64,000 bases of DNA from the NCBI GenBank assembly GCA_965216195.1, contig OZ244151.1, forward strand, positions 744,001 to 808,000. Direction: 5' to 3'. This DNA comes from Aridibacter sp965216195. GTDB taxonomy: Bacteria; Acidobacteriota; Blastocatellia; Pyrinomonadales; Pyrinomonadaceae. Position 1 is the stretch's first letter. Every line of letters starts with the position of its first letter. The position numbers and the translations under genes are program-made. A model generated the notes under the pieces. The model did not search any database. It was given only the letters and a program-made list of their open reading frames with translations, and was not told where the DNA came from. Below are positions 8,553 through 17,389 of this stretch, one piece after another.

Positions 8553-9485
8553 TTACATTCCCAAAACGTCAATCAATTCCTGAACCGCTGCGGCTGATTT
8601 TTGAAGTGCCGAGCGTTCGTCGTTCGTCAGCGAGATTTCAATAATCTGCTCGACGCCGTTTTTACCGAGTTTTGCCGGAACGCCTACATACAAACCGTTT
8701 ACGCCATATTCGCCTTCGAGATAAACCGCACACGGCAGAATCTTTTTCTTATCTTTCAAGATTGCTTCAGCCATTTCGACCGCGCCGAGCGATGGGGCGA
8801 AAAATGCTGAACCCGTCTTCAAAAGCCCTACGATTTCTGCTCCGCCGTTTGCCGTGCGGTCAACAATTGCATCAATCTGGTCCTGTGGCAGCAACTCGGG
8901 AATAGGAATACCGGCGCAGGTTGAATACCTCGGAAGCGGCACCATCGTATCACCATGACCGCCGAGCACGAATGCCGTAACGTTTTCGACCGAAACGTCC
9001 AAAGCTTCCGCGAGGAAGCAACGCATACGCGCCGAATCCAAAACTCCAGCCATTCCCATCACACGGTTTTTCGGGAAACCCGAACGCTTCAAAGCAACCT
9101 GAGCCATCGCGTCAAGCGGGTTGGAAACGACGATAATAAACGATTCGGGCGAATATTTTGCAACCTGATCCGTTACTGAGCCGACAATGTCCGAGTTTGT
9201 TTTAAGCAAATCGTCGCGACTCATTCCCGGTTTGCGCGGAAGTCCGGCCGTGATTATTACGACATCCGAGTCCGCCGTCTCCTCATAACCATTTGAGCCT
9301 ACGCACTTTACATCAAAGCCATCAATCGGCGCAGATTGAGCTAAATCAAGCGCCTTTCCTTGCGGAGTGCCCTCAACGATATCAACCAATACAACATCTG
9401 CGAGTTCCTTGCTCGCGATCCAATGAGCTGCAGTTGCGCCTACATTTCCAGCGCCCACAACCGTAATTTTATGTCTTCCAGCCAT
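8553..9485 (-). CDS. mdh: Malate dehydrogenase (LDH-like type)
   Basis: Interconverts malate and oxaloacetate with NAD. 310 residues with the Rossmann motif VGAGNVGATAA (10-20), D35 in VLVDIVEG favouring NAD over NADP, the mobile-loop arginines in GLPRKPGMSR (R84, R90), and the catalytic H177 in GGHGDTMVPL. Arginine at the specificity position supports malate rather than lactate. It converges on sdhCAB, placing two consecutive TCA-cycle steps side by side. Confidence 0.96.
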   Translation of the reverse strand: MAGRHKITVVGAGNVGATAAHWIASKELADVVLVDIVEGTPQGKALDLAQSAPIDGFDVKCVGSNGYEETADSDVVIITAGLPRKPGMSRDDLLKTNSDIVGSVTDQVAKYSPESFIIVVSNPLDAMAQVALKRSGFPKNRVMGMAGVLDSARMRCFLAEALDVSVENVTAFVLGGHGDTMVPLPRYSTCAGIPIPELLPQDQIDAIVDRTANGGAEIVGLLKTGSAFFAPSLGAVEMAEAILKDKKKILPCAVYLEGEYGVNGLYVGVPAKLGKNGVEQIIEISLTNDERSALQKSAAAVQELIDVLGM

Positions 9486-9640
9486 TCTAAGATATCCCTC
9501 TTTTGATAATAATTATTGTGCTAAATACGGAAGGCATATTTTGTCATAGTTGATTAAAAACGGCAAAACAGACAGAATTCTTCTGATGAAAAGTCGGAAG
9601 GTGAAAACAGCTAAACTACGAACACCTCTAGAAAGGAGAA

Positions 9641-10177
9641 ATGCGAACAAAACTATCCAACAATTTAATCGAGGTTCGGCGGTATCGTGAGGAATACGCC
9701 CCGATGCTTTTTGAGGCTGCTATCGAATCTCAAAGCGACATGTTTAAATGGATGCCTTGGTGTCATCCAGATTATTCTTTGAACGACAGCGAGGAGTTTA
9801 TTTCTAAGTGCGAAGAGGCTTGGGAGGATAAAACGACATTTGCCTTCGCGATTTTCAAAAAATCCAGTGATCGGTTTCTTGGCGGTGTCGGTCTTAATCA
9901 AATTAGTTTGCAAAACAACTTCGCCAATCTTGGTTATTGGGTGCGATCCGGTCAAAGAAACCGAGGCATAGCAACGGCAGCTGTTCGGTTGCTTTCAGAA
10001 TTCGGTTTTGAGGAACTGGGTTTAACTAGAATTGAAATCGTGATTGCGGTCGGAAACGTAGCGAGCGAGAGGGTTGCAGAAAACGCAGGGGCATTGCGAG
10101 AGGGAGTTTTAAGAAACCGAATTATTCTTCATAACGTTCCGCACGACGCTGTTATGTATTCATTGGTCCCTATATGA
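9641..10177 (+). CDS. GNAT-family N-acetyltransferase (RimJ/RimL type)
   Basis: 178 residues, one GNAT fold. The acetyl-CoA loop is in WVRSGQRNRGIATAAVRLL (about 103-121) and the C-terminal FEELGLTRIEIVIAVGNVASERVAENAGA segment is typical of RimJ/RimL-like acetyltransferases acting on protein N-termini, amino acids or small amines. A strong SD (AAAGGAG) precedes the ATG. It ends 22 bp before the amidohydrolase gene and may share its transcript; the substrate is unknown. Confidence 0.88.
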   Translation: MRTKLSNNLIEVRRYREEYAPMLFEAAIESQSDMFKWMPWCHPDYSLNDSEEFISKCEEAWEDKTTFAFAIFKKSSDRFLGGVGLNQISLQNNFANLGYWVRSGQRNRGIATAAVRLLSEFGFEELGLTRIEIVIAVGNVASERVAENAGALREGVLRNRIILHNVPHDAVMYSLVPI

Positions 10178-10199
10178 TTATCTGAATTTTTGAAAAATT

Positions 10200-11705
10200 A
10201 TGTTGAAGAAATTACTTTTCATTGTATCAATCATCTGTCTTTTGGCTTTTCCCGTATTTTCACAAACAAACGCTGAAATCTCGGGAAAACGTTACAAACG
10301 TGTTGTTGTTAGAAACGCAATCGTTATTGATGGAAACGGAACTCCAGCGTCCGGACCAAAAGATATCGTTATCGAGAACGACAAAATTGTTCAAATCGCA
10401 AACCTAAATCCGGTTGCGGTAAAAGCAGGTACCGCTAGGCGACCGGCGAAAGGAGACGTGGAAATCGATGCGGGCGGGAAATACGTTATGCCCGGGCTAA
10501 TCAATGCCCACGGACACACACACGAGGGACGGGGCGGGATTCCGATGCCGGTCGAATACTGCCAAAAGCTTTGGCTTGCTTCAGGGCAAACTACCATTCG
10601 CGAGTTGGCGGCGCCGCGAAAAGCACTGATGTGGAAGGAGCAAAGCGATAGGAATGAAATCGCCGCACCTCGTATGTTTGTGTATGCGACTTTTCCGGGT
10701 GCTGTGAGCGGAGAACAGGCGAGACAACGTGTGCGCGAGATAAAGCAAAAAGGCTACGACGGTATAAAACTTTTTGGCGTCGATCGGGACATCATGGCCG
10801 CGATGATGGACGAAGCTAAAAAGCTAGGCCTTCGCGTCGCCCATCATACGGGGGTAGAAGAAACAAACACGTGGGATGATATAAAATTTGGAACGACGAG
10901 TATCGAACACTGGTATGGAATTCCGGAAGCTGCGATACCAAACGGGCGTCAGAATTACCCGTCCGATTACAATTATCAAGATGAGGTCGATCGTTTTAGA
11001 TACGCCGGGAGGCTCTGGCGGGAAGCGGATTGGAAACGTCTAATGAAAGTTTTTGATGCGATGATCGAAAATGGCGTCGCATGGGACCCAACTCTCAACA
11101 TTTACGAGGCGTCAAGAGATTTGCAAAGGGCTCAAACCGACCCGGCTTTTAAGGATTATCTACATCCAACACTCGAAAAATTCTTTATTCCAAACCCTGC
11201 TAATCATGGTTCGTATTTCATTGGCTGGACTTCGACCGACGAGGCGTTTTGGAAAGAAAATTACCGAATTTGGATGAAGGCTTTGATGGAATTCGAGCGC
11301 CGCGGCGGCCTGATTGGGGCGGGCGAAGACGCCGGATTTATTTACAAAGTATACGGATTCGGTTTGCTGCGCGAACTCGAACTACATCAGGAAGCAGGCT
11401 TTAGTCCGCTAATGGTCATCAAACACGCAACCGGCAACAACGCGAAGATTTTGGGCGCCGAAGACCGAATCGGAAGAATTCGGGTTGGGTTTAAGGCCGA
11501 TCTATTGGTTGTAAACGGAAATCCGTTGGAGGATTTCAAGGTGCTATATCCAACCGGAACCAGAACTGTTATCGACGGAAAGGTCGTGAAAGCGGGCGGA
11601 ATTGAGTGGACCATTAAAGATGGAATTCCATTCCACGCACCGACTCTGGCAAAGGAAGTAAGAGAGTTAGTTGCTAGAGATCGCCGGAAAGTCGTAGCGA
11701 AGTGA
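10200..11705 (+). CDS. Secreted amidohydrolase (metal-dependent hydrolase, imidazolonepropionase/prolidase-like)
   Basis: 501 residues with a Sec signal peptide (MLKKLLFIVSIICLLAFPVFSQ), so the enzyme acts outside the cytoplasm. Amidohydrolase metal sites are visible: HGHTH (104-108), the lysine in GYDGIKLFG, AHHTG, SIEHWYG, and the aspartate in GAGEDAGF. The C-terminal ADLLVVNGNPLEDF segment is the usual closing beta-sandwich element. Such exported members often cleave dipeptides or cyclic amides. The exact substrate cannot be read from sequence. Confidence 0.9.
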   Translation: MLKKLLFIVSIICLLAFPVFSQTNAEISGKRYKRVVVRNAIVIDGNGTPASGPKDIVIENDKIVQIANLNPVAVKAGTARRPAKGDVEIDAGGKYVMPGLINAHGHTHEGRGGIPMPVEYCQKLWLASGQTTIRELAAPRKALMWKEQSDRNEIAAPRMFVYATFPGAVSGEQARQRVREIKQKGYDGIKLFGVDRDIMAAMMDEAKKLGLRVAHHTGVEETNTWDDIKFGTTSIEHWYGIPEAAIPNGRQNYPSDYNYQDEVDRFRYAGRLWREADWKRLMKVFDAMIENGVAWDPTLNIYEASRDLQRAQTDPAFKDYLHPTLEKFFIPNPANHGSYFIGWTSTDEAFWKENYRIWMKALMEFERRGGLIGAGEDAGFIYKVYGFGLLRELELHQEAGFSPLMVIKHATGNNAKILGAEDRIGRIRVGFKADLLVVNGNPLEDFKVLYPTGTRTVIDGKVVKAGGIEWTIKDGIPFHAPTLAKEVRELVARDRRKVVAK

Positions 11706-11754
11706 TTATCATCTTTCAGATCGATCGGTAAGTGCGAAAAGGCCATGTTTAGTT

Positions 11755-11851
11755 CGGAAGGTCTACGACCTTCCGGCTTGGGCCTTCTAAAACTAATGAG
11801 GCTCAGCCTCATATTTTTTATTATCTTTTCCCGGAAGTCAGAGACTTTCCG
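11755..11851. repeat. Cluster of three small palindromes in a 350-bp gene-free interval
   Basis: The interval 11706-12055 has no convincing gene. It holds CGGAAGGTC-TAC-GACCTTCCG (11755-11775, perfect 9-bp arms), ATGAGGCT-C-AGCCTCAT (11796-11812, perfect 8-bp arms) and a less perfect CGGAAGTC...GACTTTCCG (11832-11851), spaced about 20 bp apart. The first and third share the GGAAG.TC core, so this looks like a REP-type intergenic repeat, possibly also acting as a bidirectional terminator between the convergent amidohydrolase and pmbA-like genes. Open frames crossing it are translations of the palindromes. Confidence 0.7.
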
Positions 11852-12055
11852 CATCCTGTAGAACTGCTCTCGGTTTATCTCTGATTCTTTCTTACAAGTG
11901 CGGCTTGAGCCCCGATCTATAGGCCCAAAAAAGCGGGCAAAAAGAACTTCTTTATAACCCACACACTGAATCAAGCGGCTAAAAATAATACCAACAAAGA
12001 ACCTGACTCACGGCGATCACCGAAAACGAGAAGAAACCCGTTTTTTGGCACAAAA

Positions 12056-13384
12056 CTAAACAGCCTCAGACTGCGAAGTAAAATTAAACTCTCGAAGCCT
12101 GAGCGCTGGCATTAAAGTTCCATTGCCAACCCGCTCCGGCGAGCCAACCATCTCGACATTCCCCCGCGCGATCATGCCTATTAACGACTGGTTGAAACGG
12201 AAGTTTTTTACCGGATAAGCTATTTTGCCATTTTCTATCATCCAAACCCCGTCGCGCGTCAATCCGGTAACACTCGCTGTTCTTGCGTCGGTCGTCCGGA
12301 TGTACCAAAAACGGCCAATTAAAAGAGCCTTTTTCGTTTCAGCAATCATTTTTTCCAGTGCAAAGGTCTTAGCGCTCGAATCGACAATCGTATTTACCGG
12401 TCCCGGCGTCGGCTGCATGTTTCGCCTTTTTGCCCAGAAACGCGAATAAATCAAGTTTTCCAAAACCCCTTCTTTAACTAAATAAACCTTTTCAGCAGGC
12501 AGTCCGCCCTGAGCCACTGGAGAGGCCGGAATCTTGGAATTCCACGGATCGCTATAAATGTTGATTTTCGTGTCGAAAACCTTCTGTCCAAGTTTTGTTT
12601 TCCTGTTCGGCGCAGAAAAGGGGCTCCGTCCTTCTTCCGCTCGACGCGCATCAAATTGAAACCGAAGCCTTCCCAAAAGATCGCCAACCGCCTGCGGCTC
12701 CAAAATAACGGGATAAACCCCAGGTTTGATGGTTCGAGCTCCGCGTCCATCAGCTGCTTTTCGGATCGATTCCCGGGCAATTCGCTCGGTGTCCAAGCGG
12801 TCTATGTCGAAGTGGCTTCTTTGAAAATATCCCGAGCTTTTACCATCCGGCGTTCGTGCGGTTATTGAAAGGCTCGCCACGGTAGATTTGTTATAACCAA
12901 AGTTGCCATTTTTCGTTGCAAATCCTCCGGCAGACGTTCGAGTATCATGAAAACCCGCACTAATCACGCTCTCCCTGGCACTTCTTTTCACGATTTCCGA
13001 AACCTGCCTGGCACGGTTTTTTAACGAGATGTTTGCGGTTGACTCGGCATAACCATTGGAGTTTTTGTAGGTTTGAGCGCCCAGCGTTGGCAGATACTGT
13101 CGGTCGACGGGCGAAATTCTCGCGATCTTCTCGGCCTCTTCAACCATTGCTTTTAAGCTCTCATCATCCAAACTGCTGGTTGAGGATGACCCGCGTTTTT
13201 TGTCGATCCAAACGGTGATATCTGCGCCGCGTCCAACCGTATTTCCGCTCGTCAAGAAAGCGTTTCTCGCGAAGCGCAGGTGTGAGCGCTTATTCGTACT
13301 TACGGAAACCGTGGCGTCGTCTGCTTTAACATATGAAAGAATCTTTTCGGTAATTTCTTTGGCTTCTTTTTTATTAATTAGCAT
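12056..13384 (-). CDS. TldD/PmbA-family protein, catalytically inactive-type (TldE/PmbA) partner
   Basis: 442 residues. It shares the family fold with its upstream neighbour but lacks an HExxxH motif, as expected for the TldE/PmbA subunit that pairs with TldD to make a heterodimeric zinc metalloprotease for unfolded or modified peptides. ATG start preceded by GGAGAG. It starts 10 bp after the tldD-like stop, so the two are cotranscribed and probably form one complex. No signal peptide is seen, whereas the partner has a Tat signal; a hitchhiker export or a different site of action would be needed to reconcile this. Confidence 0.9.
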   Translation of the reverse strand: MLINKKEAKEITEKILSYVKADDATVSVSTNKRSHLRFARNAFLTSGNTVGRGADITVWIDKKRGSSSTSSLDDESLKAMVEEAEKIARISPVDRQYLPTLGAQTYKNSNGYAESTANISLKNRARQVSEIVKRSARESVISAGFHDTRTSAGGFATKNGNFGYNKSTVASLSITARTPDGKSSGYFQRSHFDIDRLDTERIARESIRKAADGRGARTIKPGVYPVILEPQAVGDLLGRLRFQFDARRAEEGRSPFSAPNRKTKLGQKVFDTKINIYSDPWNSKIPASPVAQGGLPAEKVYLVKEGVLENLIYSRFWAKRRNMQPTPGPVNTIVDSSAKTFALEKMIAETKKALLIGRFWYIRTTDARTASVTGLTRDGVWMIENGKIAYPVKNFRFNQSLIGMIARGNVEMVGSPERVGNGTLMPALRLREFNFTSQSEAV

Positions 13385-13394
13385 TTTCTCTCCG

Positions 13395-14966
13395 TTACGC
13401 TTTGGCCGCAGTGTTTAATACATTGATATTTCTGAAACGGGCCGTCGGACAGCCATGCGAAACGGCGTTTGATTGCCCAGGCTGACCTTTACCATCATTG
13501 AAAGTTCCGGGAAGTTTGTAAGTGGATATTCCGCCGAGTCCGTCGCAAGCCCCCCAGAAGTCTGTGGTTCGGGATTGGTAGGCGACATCTTTTAGCATCC
13601 CTTCGACCTTTCCATTTTTGATTTCCCAGAAAGTTTGTCCGCCAAACTGAAAATTGTAGCGCTGCTGATCAATCGAGTAACTTCCGCGACCGTGGATCAT
13701 AATTCCTTTTTCGACACCGGAAATGAGTTCTTCAGTTGAAACATCTTTTTTAGACGGGGCGAGCGAAAGATTTGGCATGCGCGCAAACGGAACGCTGCTC
13801 CAGCTGTCTCCGTGAAGGCAGCCCCTAGATCTCTTCTCGCCGATTAACGGCGCCAGGCTTCTTGTCGTTTGCCATCCAACAAACTTTCCGTTTTTAACAA
13901 TGTTCCATTTTTGTCCCGGCACCCCTTCGTCGTCCCAGCCAATTGTTGCAAGCCCGCCTTTTTGGGTACGGTCTGCAAAGAAATTCACTATCTTCGAACC
14001 AAATTGAAGTTTGTTTGTTTTATCGGGCGTGAGGAAGGACGTCCCTGCGTAGTTTGCTTCCCAAAGGAGCGCTCGGTCTAGCTCCGTGGAGTGTCCAACC
14101 GATTCGTGTATTGTTAAGAATAGGTGCGATGGATGGAGTACAAGATCGTATCGTCCGGGTTTGATCGGCTTAGCACTCAGTTTTTGAACCGCCTCCTCGC
14201 CAGCTTGCTTTGCTTCGCCAATCCAATCGTACTCGGTAGTATACTCCCAACCCATTCCCCGTCCCTGAGCCAGCGAATTCCGGGTTTGAAAGTCTCCTTT
14301 TGCAGTATCGATTGCGGTAACGCTAAAACTCGGAACGCCACGAACCACATATTGCTCCACCTTCGTTCCGTCCGTAGTAGCAAGGTACTTCTGCTCGTTT
14401 ACCCAGGCCATCGACGAGTTTACAAAGCGTACGCCCTTAACGCTCAAGGCAGCTTCGTTCAAACTCAAAAGGAAATCGGTTTTTTCATTGATCGGAACAT
14501 CAAACGGATCGCGTTTCATTTCCGTTTTCCATTTTCCATTAGCCGCCGGTGCGTAAGCCAGTTCAATTTTCTTGGTTTGAAAAACTGCGTTTGCCCTCGC
14601 GATCTCAATAGCCTCTTTTGTTACACGCGCAACTTCCTCGTTTGTCACCAGAGGGCTAGCTGCGAATCCCCAGGTTCCGTTGTACAGGACGCGGACACCA
14701 AAACCGTAGTTCTGTCCCTTTGCAACTGCCTGAACCTGACGTTCGCGTGTGCGGATTGATTCGACTCTGTATTTATTAATGCGTATATCGGCATAGTCTG
14801 CGCCGTATCGCTTAGCGATTGTCAGCGCGACGTCTGCCAACGTGTCCTTATCAAAAACAGGAAGGGAATTGGGCCGCAAATTTGCCGAATAAACCCAGGT
14901 CGGAACAGCGGCAACGCCAAGAGCCATTCCAGTTGTTTTTACAAAATCGCGCCGAGAAATCGTCAT
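13395..14966 (-). CDS. TldD-family zinc metalloprotease with a Tat signal peptide
   Basis: Start chosen at the ATG at 14966, which has a GAGG SD and opens directly into a twin-arginine signal (SRRDFVKTTGMALGVAAVP, residues 4-22); an earlier in-frame start lacks these. The zinc motif HESVGH (HExxxH) is near residues 287-292 and a cysteine in the C-terminal SHGCPTARF segment is the expected third ligand. TldD/TldE degrade unfolded peptides and process ribosomal peptides such as microcin B17. E. coli TldD is cytosolic, so the Tat signal marks an exported branch of the family. Confidence 0.93.
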   Translation of the reverse strand: MTISRRDFVKTTGMALGVAAVPTWVYSANLRPNSLPVFDKDTLADVALTIAKRYGADYADIRINKYRVESIRTRERQVQAVAKGQNYGFGVRVLYNGTWGFAASPLVTNEEVARVTKEAIEIARANAVFQTKKIELAYAPAANGKWKTEMKRDPFDVPINEKTDFLLSLNEAALSVKGVRFVNSSMAWVNEQKYLATTDGTKVEQYVVRGVPSFSVTAIDTAKGDFQTRNSLAQGRGMGWEYTTEYDWIGEAKQAGEEAVQKLSAKPIKPGRYDLVLHPSHLFLTIHESVGHSTELDRALLWEANYAGTSFLTPDKTNKLQFGSKIVNFFADRTQKGGLATIGWDDEGVPGQKWNIVKNGKFVGWQTTRSLAPLIGEKRSRGCLHGDSWSSVPFARMPNLSLAPSKKDVSTEELISGVEKGIMIHGRGSYSIDQQRYNFQFGGQTFWEIKNGKVEGMLKDVAYQSRTTDFWGACDGLGGISTYKLPGTFNDGKGQPGQSNAVSHGCPTARFRNINVLNTAAKA

Positions 14967-15100
14967 CGTAAACCTCGTATTTGGATAAGTTAAACCGTAA
15001 GCTAATCGGTTCCGGCTCAAACTCACTTATCAAAGTAAATTGTGGAATAGAAGAATTGTATGTTGAGCAAAGGCGTCTAGGCAAATCTGCACGATTTAAA

Positions 15101-15141
15101 ACGAAAAAGCCTGATATGCTCTCCCCTTCATATCAGACTTT
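15101..15141 (-). terminator. Rho-independent terminator of the glycine-zipper protein gene
   Basis: On the minus strand a 13-bp stem (AAAGTCTGATATG with CATATCAGGCTTT, one T-G pair; 15106-15118 and 15129-15141) is followed by a T-run (TTTTTCGTTTT). It lies 48 bp after the stop of the 15189-15803 gene. The rest of the 222-bp interval 14967-15188 holds only the tldD-like leader. Confidence 0.82.
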
Positions 15142-15188
15142 CTCTTAAGGTCGTGGTTTCTCTCGCCAACGACCAAACTTGTGTTTTT

Positions 15189-15803
15189 TCAGAATCCTTC
15201 TACCGGCAAGGTAACTTTCTTTTTCAATTCAATCTCAAATTTTTGATTTTCCTTTATTCTCACCTCTTTACCTTTTCTAGCCAGCGCAACTCCGGTTCCG
15301 GCTCCGCCACCAATTCCAGCACCTATCAGCGCACCATTTTCAACTTTTGTGACTACACCAATCACAGCGCCAATTGCGGTTCCGCCAATGATCGCGAGAA
15401 TGTTTTTCGAACGCGAAGATTTGAGTCGGATCGGATTTACTAAAACGGCTTCGATCGATCGTTCAGTCCCATCTTCAAAGGTGAGTTTTTCGAAAACAAC
15501 CTCGAGTTTCCCGTTTTTGCCTCCCACCGAAGCTTTTTCCGCACGAGTAATTCGTCCTTCAACGACGGCACCGGCAGGCAAAACGACGTCACCTTTTGTA
15601 CGGACCGGCTCTGAGACAACTGCCGTAAAGGTGTCGTCAACGCTAGACGACTTCGAGTTGATTTCGTTATCCATTTGAAGCCGGATTTTGGTTCCTGGCT
15701 TCAGCTCGTATTTGTTCGACGTCTGAGCGATGAAAGATTCTAAATTTCCAAAGAACAAGGTTGCTAACGCAAAGGCTAAGATCAATCTTTTTCGAGAAAA
15801 CAT
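15189..15803 (-). CDS. Exported protein with glycine-zipper segment
   Basis: Start taken at the ATG at 15803, which has a GGAGG 8 bp upstream; it opens into a signal peptide (MFSRKRLILAFALATLFFG). The mature part begins with a beta-rich region (about 30-125) of the kind found in VirB10/TrbI-like and flagellar P-ring-like exported proteins, then a glycine-zipper stretch (ILAIIGGTAIGAVIGVV and GALIGAGIGGGAGTGVALA, about 140-175), and ends in a charged beta strand. Glycine zippers commonly insert into membranes. No specific function is assigned; it is a single-gene unit with its own terminator. Confidence 0.85.
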   Translation of the reverse strand: MFSRKRLILAFALATLFFGNLESFIAQTSNKYELKPGTKIRLQMDNEINSKSSSVDDTFTAVVSEPVRTKGDVVLPAGAVVEGRITRAEKASVGGKNGKLEVVFEKLTFEDGTERSIEAVLVNPIRLKSSRSKNILAIIGGTAIGAVIGVVTKVENGALIGAGIGGGAGTGVALARKGKEVRIKENQKFEIELKKKVTLPVEGF

Positions 15804-16012
15804 TTCTGACCTCCGTCTTCGCAAGTGTTTTTACGACACCTGCGACGAGTTAAAGCAATGTGTGTGCCAATTGGGATACAAACGTTAATATTGGATATTA
15901 TTACCTGTTTATAGCGTTTCGCAAAGTTATTCGGGAGTGGTCGGGAAATTTAGGAGACAAAATCGTGTAGTCGGTTGACTATATGGAATAGGTTTTAGAC
16001 CTTTTTGGGGTA

Positions 16013-16097
16013 TGCTGAGGGCGGGGGTCGAACCCGCACGTCCACAAGGGACACAGGATTTTAAGTCCTGTGCGTCTACCAATTCCGCCACCCCAGC
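16013..16097 (-). tRNA. tRNA-Leu (anticodon UAA)
   Basis: 85-nt class II tRNA read on the minus strand. The acceptor stem pairs GCTGGGG (16091-16097) with CCTCAGC (16014-16020) plus discriminator A at 16013; the anticodon stem CAGGA/TCCTG encloses loop CTTAAAA (16059-16065), giving anticodon UAA at 16061-16063; there is a long variable arm and a TTCGAAC-type T loop. CCA is not encoded. The 5' half (16056-16097) is the left arm of the prophage repeat, so the 5' half and its upstream sequence are phage-derived while the 3' half is chromosomal. Confidence 0.97.
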
Positions 16098-16099
16098 AT
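16056..16099. other. attL (44-bp core repeat inside tRNA-Leu)
   Basis: Identical over 44 bp to 56653-56696. It covers the tRNA from the anticodon arm to the mature 5' end plus 2 bp upstream. Crossover therefore lies in the anticodon region or 5' half, and phage DNA rebuilds the 5' half of the gene. Confidence 0.93.
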
Positions 16100-16150
16100 A
16101 TGGTTTGTTTTCAACAACTTAGCAGTTAATCTTTGTTGTGTGGCTTACCG

Positions 16151-16172
16151 AGTTGGTCAAAGGTTGGACACG
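16151..16172. other. Probable integrase arm-type site, left
   Basis: A 22-bp sequence (AGTTGGTCAAAGGTTGGACA plus CG) that recurs exactly at 56528-56549 in the same orientation, 52 bp inside the left core repeat here and 103 bp inside the right one. It contains two GTTGG half-sites. Paired repeats flanking the core are what lambda-type integrases bind with their N-terminal domain. Confidence 0.55.
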
Positions 16173-16184
16173 CAACGCGCGTTT

Positions 16185-17249
16185 TTACTGCAATTTTTCA
16201 ACAACTTCGACATTATCGTCTAATCGATTCACAGCGTCAAACGCTGCACGCATGTCAGGATTGATGTATCGGTTTGTGATTGCCGGAGACGAATGAGCAA
16301 AGAGAAATTCAATTCGATCTCGTGGTACTCCGGCATTAAACAGGGCGGTTGCGAAGGCGTGTTTGAGGTCGTGGAATCTAAAATTTTCTATTTTTGCCTT
16401 CCTCAAAGCATTGTCCCAACGCGTTCTAAAACTCGTAAAAGGAAAGATTTCCCCGGTCGGAGTTTCTCGAAGAATTTCCGAAAACAAACTGATCATAGTT
16501 TGATTGAGTGGAATTGGACGGCGGTTCCGCCCTTTTGAAGCTGAGGCGTAAATCAAATAGTTTTTGAGATCAATGTCATCTGCATTGATCGCTAGAATCT
16601 GTCCTCGTCTTAAGCCTGTATGAATCGCGATTGTTGTAAGCCGAAATAGGATCACGTCATCGGAAATCACGTTCCAAAACCTAAGTTTTTCATCATTTGT
16701 AAGAATGCGGTTTCTAGGCAAAGACTCTGTAAGCGGCCGTAGCGAATGTACTGGGTTTCGGTCGATCAAATTCTCCTGGACGGCTAGTGACAGGATTTTC
16801 GAAAGCGTTGCCATCGTTCGGTTAACCGTAGAATTAGCTCTCTCTCCAAATTTTGTCGGCTGGTTTTTGTAGGCTTTGCGAAGTTCACGGCATTTGTTTG
16901 GAGTTATTTCTTCGATAAGGAAATTACCGAGCTTTGGGAGTATCGTATTCTTTAAATGGAGCTTACGGTCTGTGACTGTGGCTTTATTTTTTTCCTCAAC
17001 GTATGGAATGTAAACACGTTTCACGAATTGATCAAGCCGTTCGGAACGCCGGACGTCATACTTTCTTGAAAAGATTGCAGATTTTACAGATTGCTCCGCG
17101 AGCTTAGCTTCTTTCAAGGTCTGAGCCTCGGGAATAGATTGGTGGATAGATCTGCCGCGAACCCGAAAGCGCATATACCAGGTAGCTTTGTCGTAGCTTT
17201 TATCGCCGCGTTTGACCTTCTTTCCGTCGTATCTTTTGTAAACTGCCAT
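16185..17249 (-). CDS. int: Tyrosine recombinase, prophage integrase
   Basis: 354 residues from the ATG at 17249 (a TTG 39 bp upstream is also possible; neither has a clear SD). N-terminal arm-binding region, SAM-like core-binding domain (about 65-165), catalytic domain (about 180-340). Catalytic residues in this numbering: R214 in HTGLRRGQ, K239, H293 in HDLKH, H319 in LFAHSS, and nucleophile Y328 in NRYINP. The usual HxxR motif reads HDLK, so the second catalytic arginine is replaced by lysine (K296). It lies beside attL and reads towards the tRNA, last gene of the leftward operon. Confidence 0.95.
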   Translation of the reverse strand: MAVYKRYDGKKVKRGDKSYDKATWYMRFRVRGRSIHQSIPEAQTLKEAKLAEQSVKSAIFSRKYDVRRSERLDQFVKRVYIPYVEEKNKATVTDRKLHLKNTILPKLGNFLIEEITPNKCRELRKAYKNQPTKFGERANSTVNRTMATLSKILSLAVQENLIDRNPVHSLRPLTESLPRNRILTNDEKLRFWNVISDDVILFRLTTIAIHTGLRRGQILAINADDIDLKNYLIYASASKGRNRRPIPLNQTMISLFSEILRETPTGEIFPFTSFRTRWDNALRKAKIENFRFHDLKHAFATALFNAGVPRDRIEFLFAHSSPAITNRYINPDMRAAFDAVNRLDDNVEVVEKLQ

Positions 17250-17308
17250 AAGATTTTGAGAGTGACTTTTTGGCAGATGAAAAGTCAAGAGAATTTTTAA
17301 TTGAAATC

Positions 17309-17389
17309 CTACTGGGACTCATCCGATTCGAGAAAACGGCGCGGATCAGAATCTTCTTGCCACGTCTTCCATTCATTTGCGCGCTGCAT
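17309..17389 (-). CDS. Possible 26-residue ORF between xis-like gene and int
   Basis: ATG at 17389 lies inside the end of the xis-like gene with AGGGAAAG upstream, and the frame ends at TAG 17309-17311. The peptide (MQRANEWKTWQEDSDPRRFL...) is hydrophilic. Only size, position and a plausible SD support it. Confidence 0.2.
   Translation of the reverse strand: MQRANEWKTWQEDSDPRRFLESDESQ

Noticed and set aside
11387..11974. 195-residue minus-strand ORF
   Set aside because: It is antisense to the amidohydrolase and then reads through the palindrome cluster; codon content and product look like a translated repeat.
17247..17288. TTG start for int at 17288
   Set aside because: ATG at 17249 gives the usual N-terminus; neither has an SD, so this remains a judgement.
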